Source: Euzebyales bacterium (lineage in GTDB: Bacteria > Actinomycetota > Nitriliruptoria > Euzebyales > JAHELV01). Taken from it: 64,000 nt of DNA. Shown one piece after another: positions 1-8,306 of the stretch. The notes under the pieces are model-generated. The model saw only the letters and a program-made list of their open reading frames with translations, ran no database searches and had not been told where the DNA came from. The stretch spans positions 124,001 through 188,000 of the forward strand of contig DASUUK010000074.1 of assembly GCA_036374135.1 (NCBI GenBank), given 5' to 3'. The position numbers were made by a program, and so were the translations under genes. Every line of letters starts with the position of its first letter. Within the stretch, counting starts at the first letter, position 1.

Positions 1-177
1 GGAATCGGGCAGGCCAGCCCTCCACGGAAGGGAGCCGACGCCCGGCCCTGCCCGCGCGCGGCGCCGGGCCGACACAGCGGCGTGTGCGCCACCGTACCGT
101 CAACGGACGGTCGCGAGGTCGGCGGTGGTGACCGGGTGCGAGGCACGGATCACCTGCGCCGCGAGGCCCCCCGTGCC

Positions 178-714
178 TCAGGTCGAGCCGTCGTCCCTGC
201 GGATGTCGCCGTTGCGCCCGGGCTGGCGCGAACCGTCGGACGTGCGTTCGATGTTGACGACCTCGACGTCGACGACATCGTCACCGCGCTGCGGTGCCCC
301 GTACGGTCGCTGCGTGGGAGGGCGCCGCTGGCTGCCGAGCGAGGTGACCGTGAACCGCGCACCGAGCTGGCGTCTGAGCGTCGCCGTAGCCAGCGCGCGG
401 ACCGGCGGGACCATGAGCAGCAGCCCCACCGTGTCGGTCGCGAAGCCGGGGGTCAGCAGCAGCGCTCCGCCGAACAGCACGAGCGCACCCTCGAGCACCT
501 CGTCCGCCGGCACCCGGCCCTCCACCAACGCCGTGCGGAACCGCGTCCACGCCCGCAGCCCTTCGCGGCGCACCAGCCAGGCACCGGCCAGGGACACCGC
601 CAGCAGGAGCAGGATGGTCCATGCCGCGCCGATCAGCTCTCCGACCTGGATGATGATCGCGAGCTCCACGAGCGGGACGACGATGAAGACGATGACCAGG
701 AGCAGGCGCGTCAC
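178..714 (-). CDS. fxsA: FxsA family membrane protein
   Basis: A 178-residue integral membrane protein. The N-terminal helix (about residues 3-25) is followed by a second hydrophobic stretch (33-48) containing GAWLVRREG, then the helix-forming segment around ALVLFGGALLLTPGFATD (about 77-94); these are hallmarks of the FxsA/YtzA family. In E. coli FxsA overproduction relieves exclusion of phage T7 by F plasmid; the normal cellular role is unclear. The C-terminal 50 residues are polar and probably cytoplasmic. It starts at GTG with a GGGAGGG ribosome-binding site seven bases upstream. It lies immediately downstream of the Ku gene on the same strand (66-base gap), so the two may be co-transcribed, though no functional link is known. 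Confidence 0.88.
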   Translation of the reverse strand: MTRLLLVIVFIVVPLVELAIIIQVGELIGAAWTILLLLAVSLAGAWLVRREGLRAWTRFRTALVEGRVPADEVLEGALVLFGGALLLTPGFATDTVGLLLMVPPVRALATATLRRQLGARFTVTSLGSQRRPPTQRPYGAPQRGDDVVDVEVVNIERTSDGSRQPGRNGDIRRDDGST

Positions 715-780
715 GACCGCACCCTCCCGCAGACGCTGCCCGCGGGCGTCACAGCGACCTCACGCCGACGCCACCCGCGG

Positions 781-1656
781 TCATGACGCCTCCTGGCGCC
801 GGCGCTCCTCGGCACGCTCGACCGACTGGCGCAACGCCGCCATCAGGTCGACCACCGGCGCCTCCTCCTCGGCCTCCTCGGTCACGGTGACCTCCTGACC
901 GTCGACCTTCGCCTCGACCGCCTCGAGCACCCGATCCCGGTAGGTGTCGCGGTACTGGGAGGCGTCGAAGTCCTCGGTCAGGCTCGCGATGAGCTGCCGG
1001 GCCATCTCGACCTCCTTGTCGCGGGGCTCGGGCATCTCGTCGATGTCGACGTCGGACAGGTCGAACGCGCGGATCTCGTCGGGCCAGTGCATGGTCTCAA
1101 GCACGAAGAGCGGGCCGGGGGTCGCCTGCTCCTCGTCGGGCTGCCCGTCGGCGTCGCCATCGCCGTCGCCGTGCGCACCGGGACGACCCGGCAACAGGCG
1201 CAGCGTCGCCAGGTACTCCTTGTCGCGCAGCGTGATGCGACAGACCGCGACGCTGCCGCCATCGGTCATCGCCTCCGCCAACAGCGCGTAGGCCTTCGCG
1301 CCCGACGCCTCGGGGGCCAGGTAGTAGGTGCGGTCGAAGTAGATGGGATCGATCTGCTCGAGCGGCACGAACTGCTCGATCTCGATCGACCGGCTCGACG
1401 CCGGACGCAGGCTGTCGAGCTCGTCCTTGGTGAAGACGACGTAGTGGTCGCGCGCGTACTCGTAGCCCTTGACGATGTCGTCGTAGGCGACCTCTTCGCC
1501 GTCGGCCTTCGCCACGCGATTGTAGGAGATCCGGCTGTGGTCCGAGGAGCGCAGCTGGTTGAAGCTGGGCGTCCGGTTCTCGGTGGCGCTGAACAGCTGG
1601 ACCGGGATCGTGACGAGACCGAATGACAGCGTGCCCTTCCACAGGCTTCTCGGCAT
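781..1656 (-). CDS. ku: Ku protein, non-homologous end joining
   Basis: Bacterial Ku homodimer that binds double-strand DNA ends and recruits LigD. The 291-residue product begins MPRSLWKGTLSFGLVTIPVQ, the canonical Ku N-terminus, which is why this ATG is preferred over an upstream in-frame start 28 codons earlier that adds a basic non-Ku stretch. The beta-barrel core includes the segments KGYEYARDHYVVF and DRTYYLAPE typical of the family. The length is normal. An Asp/Gly-rich insertion (about residues 155-170) breaks the core near LPGRPGAHGDGDGDADG, longer than in the mycobacterial protein. The tail is charged with no lysine-rich extension. It is divergently oriented from ligD with about 170 bp between them, the common arrangement for a two-gene NHEJ system. 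Confidence 0.96.
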   Translation of the reverse strand: MPRSLWKGTLSFGLVTIPVQLFSATENRTPSFNQLRSSDHSRISYNRVAKADGEEVAYDDIVKGYEYARDHYVVFTKDELDSLRPASSRSIEIEQFVPLEQIDPIYFDRTYYLAPEASGAKAYALLAEAMTDGGSVAVCRITLRDKEYLATLRLLPGRPGAHGDGDGDADGQPDEEQATPGPLFVLETMHWPDEIRAFDLSDVDIDEMPEPRDKEVEMARQLIASLTEDFDASQYRDTYRDRVLEAVEAKVDGQEVTVTEEAEEEAPVVDLMAALRQSVERAEERRRQEAS

Positions 1657-1827
1657 GTCTGGCCCCTTCGCCGCGGCTCGCCGGTACCGCTGAGCATACG
1701 TCCGATGCCGCGAGGTGGCACCGGTGCGCCCCGTCCGCACCGCGCGTCACAATGCATGTGTGCGATCGAAATCTCCATCCGGGTGCCGCCGGTAGTGGCC
1801 GGGATCTTCGCCCTGCCATGGGAGGGG

Positions 1828-4464
1828 GTGCCGTCGATCGAGCGGCACCGTGACGCCTGGTCGGTCGAGCTCGATGGACACACGGTGCGCCTGACGAACC
1901 TCGACAAGATCTTCTGGCCCCGGGAGGGGTACACCAAGGGCGACGTGGTCGCGTACTACCTGACCGTCGCCGACGATGTGCTGCCGTATGTGAGACAGCG
2001 GCCGCTGACGATGAAGCGCATGCCCGACGGCGCGTTCGGCGACTTCTTCTACGCCAAGCAGGCACCGTCGCACACGCCCGGGTGGATCACGACCGCGCCG
2101 GTGGAGGCGATCCGTTCGGGCGCGCGCATCGACTACGTCGTCCCGACTGATCGCGCCAGCCTCGCGTGGCTGGCCAACCTCGGCTGCATCGAGCTGCACC
2201 CGTGGCACAGCCGGGTCGAGTCGCTGGGCGCTCCCGACTACGCGTTCTTCGACCTCGACCCGTTCGGCGTCGACTTCGTGGCCGTGCGTGACGTCGCGCT
2301 GCACGTGCGGGCCGTGCTCGACCAGTTGGGCCTCCGCAGCTACCCGCGCACGTCCGGCGCGACCGGCATGCAGGTCTACGTGCCGATCGATGCCGTCCAT
2401 GCCTACGGCGACGTGCGCGCGTTCGTCGAACGCTGCTGCGCGCTGATCAACCAGGCCGATCCCCGGCGCACGACCATGGCGTGGGACATCGGCCGACGCG
2501 ACGGCAAGGTCTTCCTCGATCACAACATGAACACCGAGGGCCGTAACATCGCGGCCACGTGGAGCCTGCGCCCCGAACCCGCGGCGCCGGTCGCGACGCC
2601 GCTGACGTGGGACGAGGTCGCCGGCGACGTGGTGCCCACGGACTTCACGATCGCGACGTTCGGGCCGGAGCTCGTCGCGCGCAGCGCGCTGTTCGCGCCC
2701 GTGCTGGCTGGCGGCCAGCGCCTGGCCCCGGCGATGGCGGCGTTGGGCCTGCCCGAGCCCGGGCCGGTGGAGCCACACCACAGGATCGCGTCGTCCGCTG
2801 ACGACGGCGATCGGCCCGTAACCGAGGAGCCCGGCGATCTCGACCGCTACGTGGCGATCCGCGACTTCGCGCGCACACCCGAGCCGAGCGGCGGCGACCC
2901 GACGGGCGATGGGACGGCGGCCGGCGACCCGGCCGGTGGCGAGGACGCCGCGCGTGACGACACCGGCGGCCAAGATGCCCCGCGTGACGACACCGCGGGC
3001 GGCGCCGAGGATGCCCCGCGTGACGACACCGCGGCCGGCGGCCAGGACGCCCCGCGTGACGACACCGCGGGCGGCGCCGATCCCGGTCCACGGTTCGTGA
3101 TCCAGCACCACCTGGCGTCGCGACTGCACCACGACCTACGGCTGGAGCGGGGCGGGACGCTGCGATCGTGGGCGCTGCCAAAGGGTCTGCCACTGGTGCG
3201 CGGCGAGCGCCACCTCGCCGTGCAAACCGAGGATCACCCGCTGCGCTACCTGGACTTCTCGGGTGAGATCCCCGCGGGCGAGTATGGCGCGGGATCGATG
3301 CGCATCTGGGACACCGGCGACTACGACGTGCGCGAGTGGACCAACGACAAGGTGACGTTCCGTCTGCACGGACGCAGGCACCGGGGCGCGTGGCACCTGT
3401 TCCGGCCGCGCAGCGGCGACGCGTCGCAGTGGCTGGTGACGCGCGTGGATGACGGCGTCGACGTGCCGGCCCCGCCGCGGACATACGCCCCGATGCTGGC
3501 GGCGACGCGCGACGAGCCGTTCGACGACGAGGCGTGGGGCTTCGAGATCAAGTGGGACGGCGTCCGTGCCATCGCCACGGTCACCAGACCCGGCCTGGGT
3601 CGCCCGTTCGGGACCCGCCTGCGCACCCGGCGCGGCAACGAGGTCGCCGTCACCTATCCCGAACTGGCCGGCGTGTGGGAGCGCGTGCTCGCCTGGACGG
3701 CGGTGCTGGACGGGGAGATCGTCGCGTTCGACCGTGAGGGCCGACCGTCCTTCGAGCGCCTGCAACGCCGCATGAACGTCCGCGACGAGCACATGGCGCG
3801 ACGCATGGCTGACGAGATCCCCGTCAGCTACATGGCGTTCGACCTGCTGGAGGTCGACGGCGAGGACCTCACAGGCCTTGGTACCGCGCAGCGGCTCGCG
3901 CGGCTCGACGACGTGCTCGTGCCGGGTGGCCCCGTCCGACGCAGTGAGGTGCTGGGGTCGAGCGGCACCGCCGTCTTCGAGGCGGCGCGGCACGCGCGCC
4001 TGGAGGGGGTGCTCGGCAAACGCGCCGACGCGCCCTACCGGCCCGGCCAGCGCAGCACCGACTGGGTCAAGATCAAGGTGCGCCACCACGTCGACGCCGT
4101 CATCGGGGGTTGGCTGCCCAAGTCGGATACGCCCGGTGGATCGGAGCCCTACAGCCTGCTGGTCGGGTTGTGGGACGGTCCGACGTTCCGCTGGATCGCC
4201 CGCGTCGGGTCCGGCGTGACCGGCGCGGAGCGCACGACGTTGGCCGAGCGCCTCTCGGTACTGGCCACCGAGGAGCGTCCGTTCGCCGACGATGCGGATC
4301 TCCCCGCCGACGCCCACTGGGTGCGCCCCGAACTGGTCTGCCGTGTGGAGTACGGCGAGGTCACCGAAGGGTTGCGCCTGCGGGCGCCCACGTACCAGGG
4401 CCGCCGCACCGATGTCGACCCACGCACGTGCTTGCTGACCGATCTCCCCAACCGCCCGTCGTGA
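1828..4464 (+). CDS. ligD: ATP-dependent DNA ligase LigD (Pol-PE-Lig)
   Basis: Multifunctional NHEJ ligase, 878 residues from this GTG. Domain order is polymerase (about 1-300, with the metal-binding pair in FFDLDP), linker (about 320-420), 3'-phosphoesterase (about 422-550, with the H-x5-H-x-D-x-R set in HHLASRLHHDLR and a later His in TEDHPLR), and ligase (about 552-878, nucleophile Lys575 in FEIKWDG). This is the mycobacterial-type order. The start is uncertain: an upstream ATG at 1756 adds a hydrophobic, non-LigD stretch, while the GTG gives the usual run-in to LTNLDKIFWP. The position that is commonly His in the polymerase motif SGxxGxH is Gln here (SGATGMQ). The linker contains four imperfect copies of a 10-12-residue acidic repeat (RDDTAGG..DAP). 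Confidence 0.95.
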   Translation: MPSIERHRDAWSVELDGHTVRLTNLDKIFWPREGYTKGDVVAYYLTVADDVLPYVRQRPLTMKRMPDGAFGDFFYAKQAPSHTPGWITTAPVEAIRSGARIDYVVPTDRASLAWLANLGCIELHPWHSRVESLGAPDYAFFDLDPFGVDFVAVRDVALHVRAVLDQLGLRSYPRTSGATGMQVYVPIDAVHAYGDVRAFVERCCALINQADPRRTTMAWDIGRRDGKVFLDHNMNTEGRNIAATWSLRPEPAAPVATPLTWDEVAGDVVPTDFTIATFGPELVARSALFAPVLAGGQRLAPAMAALGLPEPGPVEPHHRIASSADDGDRPVTEEPGDLDRYVAIRDFARTPEPSGGDPTGDGTAAGDPAGGEDAARDDTGGQDAPRDDTAGGAEDAPRDDTAAGGQDAPRDDTAGGADPGPRFVIQHHLASRLHHDLRLERGGTLRSWALPKGLPLVRGERHLAVQTEDHPLRYLDFSGEIPAGEYGAGSMRIWDTGDYDVREWTNDKVTFRLHGRRHRGAWHLFRPRSGDASQWLVTRVDDGVDVPAPPRTYAPMLAATRDEPFDDEAWGFEIKWDGVRAIATVTRPGLGRPFGTRLRTRRGNEVAVTYPELAGVWERVLAWTAVLDGEIVAFDREGRPSFERLQRRMNVRDEHMARRMADEIPVSYMAFDLLEVDGEDLTGLGTAQRLARLDDVLVPGGPVRRSEVLGSSGTAVFEAARHARLEGVLGKRADAPYRPGQRSTDWVKIKVRHHVDAVIGGWLPKSDTPGGSEPYSLLVGLWDGPTFRWIARVGSGVTGAERTTLAERLSVLATEERPFADDADLPADAHWVRPELVCRVEYGEVTEGLRLRAPTYQGRRTDVDPRTCLLTDLPNRPS
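2951..3085 (+). repeat. In-frame tandem repeat in LigD linker
   Basis: CGCGTGACGACACC begins at 2951, 2981, 3017 and 3053, giving spacings of 30, 36 and 36 bases, all multiples of three. The repeat encodes RDDT followed by a Gly/Ala/Gln/Asp-rich spacer ending in DAP. It lies between the polymerase and phosphoesterase domains, so length change would alter the flexible tether and not the catalytic folds. Confidence 0.85.
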
Positions 4465-4486
4465 CCGGCGCCGGTTGAACCGGTCG

Positions 4487-4741
4487 GCCGTCGTCCCAAC
4501 GCGGGCGGTCGTCCCAAGGCGGGGTGGTCGTCCCGGCAGCGGGGTGGTCGTCCCAGCGCGGGGCGGTCGTCCCGGCACCGGGGTGGTTGTCGAATCACGC
4601 GGATACGGGGCGAAGAGACAACCACCCTGCCATTGACGACGGCGGTCGTCCCAGCGCAGGGTGGTCGTCCCGGCACCGGGGTGGTTGTCGAATCACGCGG
4701 ATACGGGGCGAAAGGACAACCGCCCCTCCGAACGGCGACCA
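4487..4741. repeat. Duplicated ~98-bp intergenic repeat module with hairpins
   Basis: This fills most of the 305-base gap between the convergent ends of ligD and the PIG-L gene; I see no gene in it. GGTCGTCCC occurs exactly at 4507, 4526, 4546, 4565, 4644 and 4663, spaced 19-20 bases within clusters. The segment from 4546 recurs 98 bases later from 4644: a 50-base stretch at 4565-4614 is repeated base for base at 4663-4712. Each copy contains an inverted repeat; in the first, GGGTGGTTGTC (4581-4591) pairs with GACAACCACCC (4617-4627), an 11-bp stem. The second copy has one change in the right arm that leaves a G-U pair possible. It could be a dispersed intergenic element, or a local duplication acting as a terminator for both genes. 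Confidence 0.85.
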
Positions 4742-4769
4742 CCATGGTCGGGGGCGAACGACCGGGGGG

Positions 4770-5576
4770 TCAGTCGCGGGTCGGGCGGGGGTTGGTCGGC
4801 GGCTTGTCGCGGACGGCGTCCGATCCTGTCTCGTCGAGGACCCGCATCTTCAGGACGGTGAAGCCCTCGCACAGCGGGCGGTCGACGTGCGCGCCCAACG
4901 CGCCGTTCATCTGCCGCATCCACGGCTCGGGGTCCCAACCGTTCAGCTGGGTCGCGTGCTCGCGCAGCGCCGCGATCTTGTCGTCGAACGTCTCGGTGAT
5001 GTCGACCAGCAGATCGCCGGTCGAGAAGCTCATCATCCACAGCTCAGCGATGTCCCACGGCTCGAGCCCGTCGTCGAGCAGTGACGGGTCCCACAGCCGG
5101 GTCGACGCCGCCGGATTGACCGAGTGCAGGACGAGGTCACCCACCGCGCGGTGGTCCGGGTGGTTGATGTAGCCCTGCGGTGACCACCGGGTGCTGGGGT
5201 CCAGCGTCACGACGGCCTCGGGGCGGTGGCGGCGGATCGCGGCCGCCACCTCGCGACGCAGCGGTATGGTCGGCTCGAGGTAACCGTCGCGGTGGCCGAG
5301 GAACTCGACCGACGTGACCCCCAGCGACGCGCACGCCGCCCGCTGCTCCGCCTCGCGCAGCTCGGCCAGGCGTTCAACCGTCATCTCGGGGTCGGCGGAC
5401 CCACTCGCGCCATCGGTCACCACCACGTACCGCACGTCCGTGCCCATCGCCACCCAGCGCGCGATCGTGCCGGCCGCCCCGAACTCGGCATCGTCGGGGT
5501 GCGCCACCACGACCAGCGCGCGGCTGAACGCCCGCGCGGGCTCCCAGAGTCGCTCCACCACCTGCGTGCCTTCCAT
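4770..5576 (-). CDS. PIG-L/LmbE family deacetylase
   Basis: A zinc-dependent N-acetyl hydrolase of the PIG-L superfamily, which includes MshB and Mca of mycothiol metabolism. The 268-residue protein carries the metal-binding signature AHPDDAEFG near residue 25 (His and Asp ligands, general-base Asp) and the downstream NHPDHRAVG with the third His ligand. The substrate cannot be assigned; it lacks clear features tying it to MshB and more resembles the general LmbE group acting on N-acetylglucosaminyl or similar amides. The start at MEGTQVVERLW is chosen because upstream in-frame sequence is low-complexity and would overlap the divergent clpS promoter. The end lies beside the intergenic repeat block. 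Confidence 0.85.
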   Translation of the reverse strand: MEGTQVVERLWEPARAFSRALVVVAHPDDAEFGAAGTIARWVAMGTDVRYVVVTDGASGSADPEMTVERLAELREAEQRAACASLGVTSVEFLGHRDGYLEPTIPLRREVAAAIRRHRPEAVVTLDPSTRWSPQGYINHPDHRAVGDLVLHSVNPAASTRLWDPSLLDDGLEPWDIAELWMMSFSTGDLLVDITETFDDKIAALREHATQLNGWDPEPWMRQMNGALGAHVDRPLCEGFTVLKMRVLDETGSDAVRDKPPTNPRPTRD

Positions 5577-5745
5577 CGATCGTCGATGCCGTTCGCCGGA
5601 CCCATCCGGGGCGCCGCCGGGACCGTGGTCGCCGTGGCCGGCGCCCCGCGTCCCGGGGCCATCGCACACGGCGGCGCGCCTCGACGCAGAGCACCCGCAA
5701 CGCCGCGGCGCACCACCGGGAGCCGACGCACCCCGTGCGCCACTG

Positions 5746-5751
5746 TAGGCT
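5746..5751 (+). promoter_or_regulatory. Leaderless -10 box for clpS
   Basis: TAGGCT fits the actinobacterial -10 pattern TANNNT and ends six bases before the clpS GTG, which would place transcription initiation at the start codon. No -35 consensus is visible. The same geometry recurs before the NUDIX gene and ispH in this window. Confidence 0.5.
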
Positions 5752-5757
5752 GCAGAC

Positions 5758-6057
5758 GTGGATCTGAGCACCGCGCCCGTGATCGTGCCGGACCGGACCG
5801 AGGTGCCGGACGACCGCGACGAACGCGACCTGCCGTGGAACGTGATCGTGTGGAACGACCCGGTCACGTTGATGTCGCACGTGGTGTTCGTGCTGCGCAA
5901 GCTCTTCGGCTACGACGAACCGACCGCCACCCGACTGATGCTGCAGGTGCACAACGAAGGACGCGCCGTGGTCGCCAGCGGGCCTCGTGAGAAGAGCGAG
6001 CTCGACGTCCACCGCCTGCACGCGCACGGCCTGCAGGCCACACTGCAGCGCGACTGA
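5758..6057 (+). CDS. clpS: ATP-dependent Clp protease adaptor ClpS
   Basis: A 99-residue N-recognin that delivers substrates with destabilising N-terminal residues to the ClpA/ClpC unfoldase. The conserved core begins at [20 protein letters not shown] (about 26-45), with the Asn-Asp pair that binds the substrate alpha-amino group, followed by the family segment [13 protein letters not shown]. Length is normal. It uses a GTG start with a TANNNT box six bases upstream and no Shine-Dalgarno, suggesting a leaderless message. A DUF2017 gene follows after 12 bases, the usual actinobacterial pairing. Confidence 0.95.
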   Translation: MDLSTAPVIVPDRTEVPDDRDERDLPWNVIVWNDPVTLMSHVVFVLRKLFGYDEPTATRLMLQVHNEGRAVVASGPREKSELDVHRLHAHGLQATLQRD

Positions 6058-6069
6058 CCGCGAACGGAC

Positions 6070-6567
6070 ATGCGTCGCTTCCGCTGGACCTCGGCCGACC
6101 ACGTGCAGTTGCGCCTCCCCGCCGCCGAGCGCGCGGTGCTCACGTCGTTGCTCCCGCAGCTGCTGGCGGTCGTCAACGGCGAAGCCGAGGTCGAGCACCT
6201 GCGGGCGCGACTGTTCCCAGCGGCCTACGAGGACCCGGAGCGCGAGGACGAGTTCCGCCGGCTGGTCGGCGACGACCTGGTCGATCAGCGGCGAGAGGCG
6301 CTCGACGTCGTCGTGACCAGCCTCGACCAGGGCCGCAGCCGCGGACGCAATTGGGTCGTCGACCTCGATCTGGACCAGGTGCAGGCGTGGCTCGGGGTGC
6401 TGCACGACCTGCGGCTCGTGCTCGCCCAGGTGGTGGGCATCAGGACCGAGAGCGACTGGAGCACAGACCCCCGGACGGCCGAACCCGCAGAGATCGTGCT
6501 GTGGCACCTCGGAGCGCTGCAGGACGAGCTGATCGGGTTGCTGTCGGGCACCCTCGACGACTCTTGA
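6070..6567 (+). CDS. DUF2017 family protein
   Basis: A 165-residue soluble protein of the DUF2017 family, found almost always just downstream of clpS in actinobacteria; function unknown. Recognisable parts are the N-terminal MRRFRWT segment, the central FPAAYEDPEREDEFRRL motif (about 50-66) and the C-terminal helix with LWHLGALQDELIGLL. The 12-base gap to clpS implies one operon, so a role linked to Clp-dependent turnover is an inference from context only. No signal peptide or membrane segment is present. Confidence 0.9.
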   Translation: MRRFRWTSADHVQLRLPAAERAVLTSLLPQLLAVVNGEAEVEHLRARLFPAAYEDPEREDEFRRLVGDDLVDQRREALDVVVTSLDQGRSRGRNWVVDLDLDQVQAWLGVLHDLRLVLAQVVGIRTESDWSTDPRTAEPAEIVLWHLGALQDELIGLLSGTLDDS

Positions 6568-6678
6568 TCGCCCGGCACCGGAGCGCACGCCCGGCGTCGG
6601 TTCCGGTCATGTCGGCCTCGTGGCACCCACGCCCCTCAGCGCGCGCGGCGCATCCGGCCCCGGCCCTGACCGGAACCG

Positions 6679-6684
6679 TAAGCT
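6679..6684 (+). promoter_or_regulatory. Probable -10 box for tetR-type gene
   Basis: TAAGCT (TANNNT) lies nine bases before the ATG at 6694. Initiation here would give a leader of only about two bases. No -35 consensus or Shine-Dalgarno is evident. Confidence 0.4.
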
Positions 6685-6693
6685 GGGCACGTC

Positions 6694-7287
6694 ATGGCTA
6701 CCCGTCTCAGCGCCGACGCGCGGCGCGCCCAGCTCGAAGGCATCGCCGGTCGGATGTTCGCCGACGCCGGCTACCACGGCGTGTCGATGGAGCAGCTGGC
6801 CGATGCCGCCGGTGTCAGCAAGCCAGTGCTCTACCAGCACTTTCCGTCCAAGCGCGACCTCTACCTCGCCCTCGTCCGCGACGCGGTGAGCGAGATGGAG
6901 AGCCACGTCCGTGCCGCGCTGGAGGGCACGACCGACAACCGCGCACGGGTGGAGGGCGCCACGGCGGCGTACTTCGCGTTCGTGGACGATCCGCGCTTCC
7001 GACTGGTGTTCTCGGCCGAGCGCTCCGACGACGAGGTCCACGACGAGGTCAGTGCCGCACACCGGCGGGTCACCGAGACGGTCGCTGAGCTGATCTCAGC
7101 CGACGCCGGGCTCGACCGGGCGAGTGCCCTGTTCCTCGCGGCGGCGCTGCGCGGCCTCGCCGCGGACGGTGCCCGCTGGTGGTCGGAGCACTACGACGTC
7201 GACCGGGACGAGGCAGCCCGGCTCGCGGCGCAGCTCGCGTGGCGCGGACTCGGATCGTTCGGCCCGCGGCCCGAGGCCACCGACTGA
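6694..7287 (+). CDS. TetR/AcrR family transcriptional regulator
   Basis: A 197-residue regulator. The N-terminal helix-turn-helix (about residues 20-55) shows the family pattern MFADAGYHGVSMEQLADAAG followed by VSKPVLYQHFPSKRDLYLAL. The C-terminal ligand and dimer domain is all-helical and not assignable to a known effector. It is convergent with the SDR gene, and the upstream clpS-DUF2017 pair is separated by 126 bases, so its target is not obvious from position; many TetR proteins repress themselves or an adjacent gene, and the SDR is the nearest enzyme. Confidence 0.92.
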   Translation: MATRLSADARRAQLEGIAGRMFADAGYHGVSMEQLADAAGVSKPVLYQHFPSKRDLYLALVRDAVSEMESHVRAALEGTTDNRARVEGATAAYFAFVDDPRFRLVFSAERSDDEVHDEVSAAHRRVTETVAELISADAGLDRASALFLAAALRGLAADGARWWSEHYDVDRDEAARLAAQLAWRGLGSFGPRPEATD

Positions 7288-7332
7288 CGCCGCGCGGTGT
7301 GACCGCCGTCACGACGGGACCGCGCGCACCGC

Positions 7333-8082
7333 TCAGAACGCGTCGCTGGCCAGTTCGGTCGCGCCGTCGGCGATGGCGTCGACGATGCGCTCGGCCACCG
7401 CGTCAGGATCCAGCCCGTCGGGCAGCGACGGGGCGTCCCCGGCGACCGGGTGACCCGCCAGGCCGGTCTCGGTGTGCGGCGGACGGACGTCGATGACGCG
7501 CACCCGGGCGCGGCGCGCCTCTCGCGCCAGCGCGGCATCGAAGCTGGTCAACGCGGCCTTGCTCGCCGAGTACGCGGCCATGCCCGGCATCGCCCGCTCG
7601 GCGACGACGGCCGACACGTTCACGATCACGCCACCCTCGCGGAGGTGCGCGAGCGCCGCCTTCGCGAGGACCATCGGCATGAAGGTGTTGAGCAGGAACA
7701 ACTCCTCGACCGTGTCGACCGACAGTTCGGCGACGGGACCGAACGCGACCACACCCGCGGCGTTGACGACCACGTCGAGCCCGCCCCCGGCAGCGACGGC
7801 GGCCTCGACCGCCCGGCCGACGTTGGACGGGAACCGCAGGTCGAGCGTCAGCTTCTCACCCGGAACGTCGAGCGCGTCGACCCGGTCGGCGGTGCGCCCC
7901 ACGAGGGTCAGGCGCGCGCCCCGCTCGGCGAGCAGCCGGGCGATCCGCGAACCGAGGCCGCCGGTCGCGCCCACGATCAGCGCGGACGCGTCCTCGAGGT
8001 CGAGCTGCGCGATGGTCCGGCTCCTCGTCGACGTCGGTTTCTTGCGGACCGTCGCAGAGATGATCCGGCGAACCGCCGACAC
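7333..8082 (-). CDS. Short-chain dehydrogenase/reductase
   Basis: An NAD(P)-dependent SDR of about 249 residues. It has the nucleotide-binding GATGGLG near residue 35, the NAAG motif (VVNAAGV), the catalytic Ser in VNVSAVVAE and the YxxxK pair in YSASK. Substrate unknown. The GTG at 8082 is the most plausible start; the frame remains open to 8169, but that extension is basic and would run into the promoter region of the divergent helicase gene. The protein ends shortly after the substrate loop (DVRPPHTETG) and a C-terminal AVAERIVDAI helix, typical of classical SDRs. Confidence 0.88.
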   Translation of the reverse strand: MSAVRRIISATVRKKPTSTRSRTIAQLDLEDASALIVGATGGLGSRIARLLAERGARLTLVGRTADRVDALDVPGEKLTLDLRFPSNVGRAVEAAVAAGGGLDVVVNAAGVVAFGPVAELSVDTVEELFLLNTFMPMVLAKAALAHLREGGVIVNVSAVVAERAMPGMAAYSASKAALTSFDAALAREARRARVRVIDVRPPHTETGLAGHPVAGDAPSLPDGLDPDAVAERIVDAIADGATELASDAF

Positions 8083-8306
8083 CCCACCATGCCACGTCGC
8101 CGTCAGACGCCGCGCAGCGCCAGCGGTTGCTACCCTGGCAACGTCGTGGGGCGACCCGCGACCGATCACCGGTCGCGCGCGCCCGAACCACCACGACGGT
8201 CCGCCCGGGCCCGGCGTGCATCACCGCCGCCTGGCGCCACCGCGTGACCCATCCTGTGCAGCCATCCGCGGTCGGCGCCATCGCCACCGAGAGGACATGT
8301 GACCTC

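Noticed and set aside
1-177. Gene or RNA at the left edge
   Set aside because: No frame, tRNA-like fold or repeat is supported in the first 177 bases.
4487-4741. CRISPR-like direct repeats
   Set aside because: Repeats are only 9 bases exact, spacing is 10-11 bases, spacers are themselves similar, and no cas genes are near.
5598-5757. N-terminal extension of the PIG-L protein
   Set aside because: The frame stays open on the minus strand past the chosen ATG, but the added sequence is low-complexity and lies over the clpS promoter.
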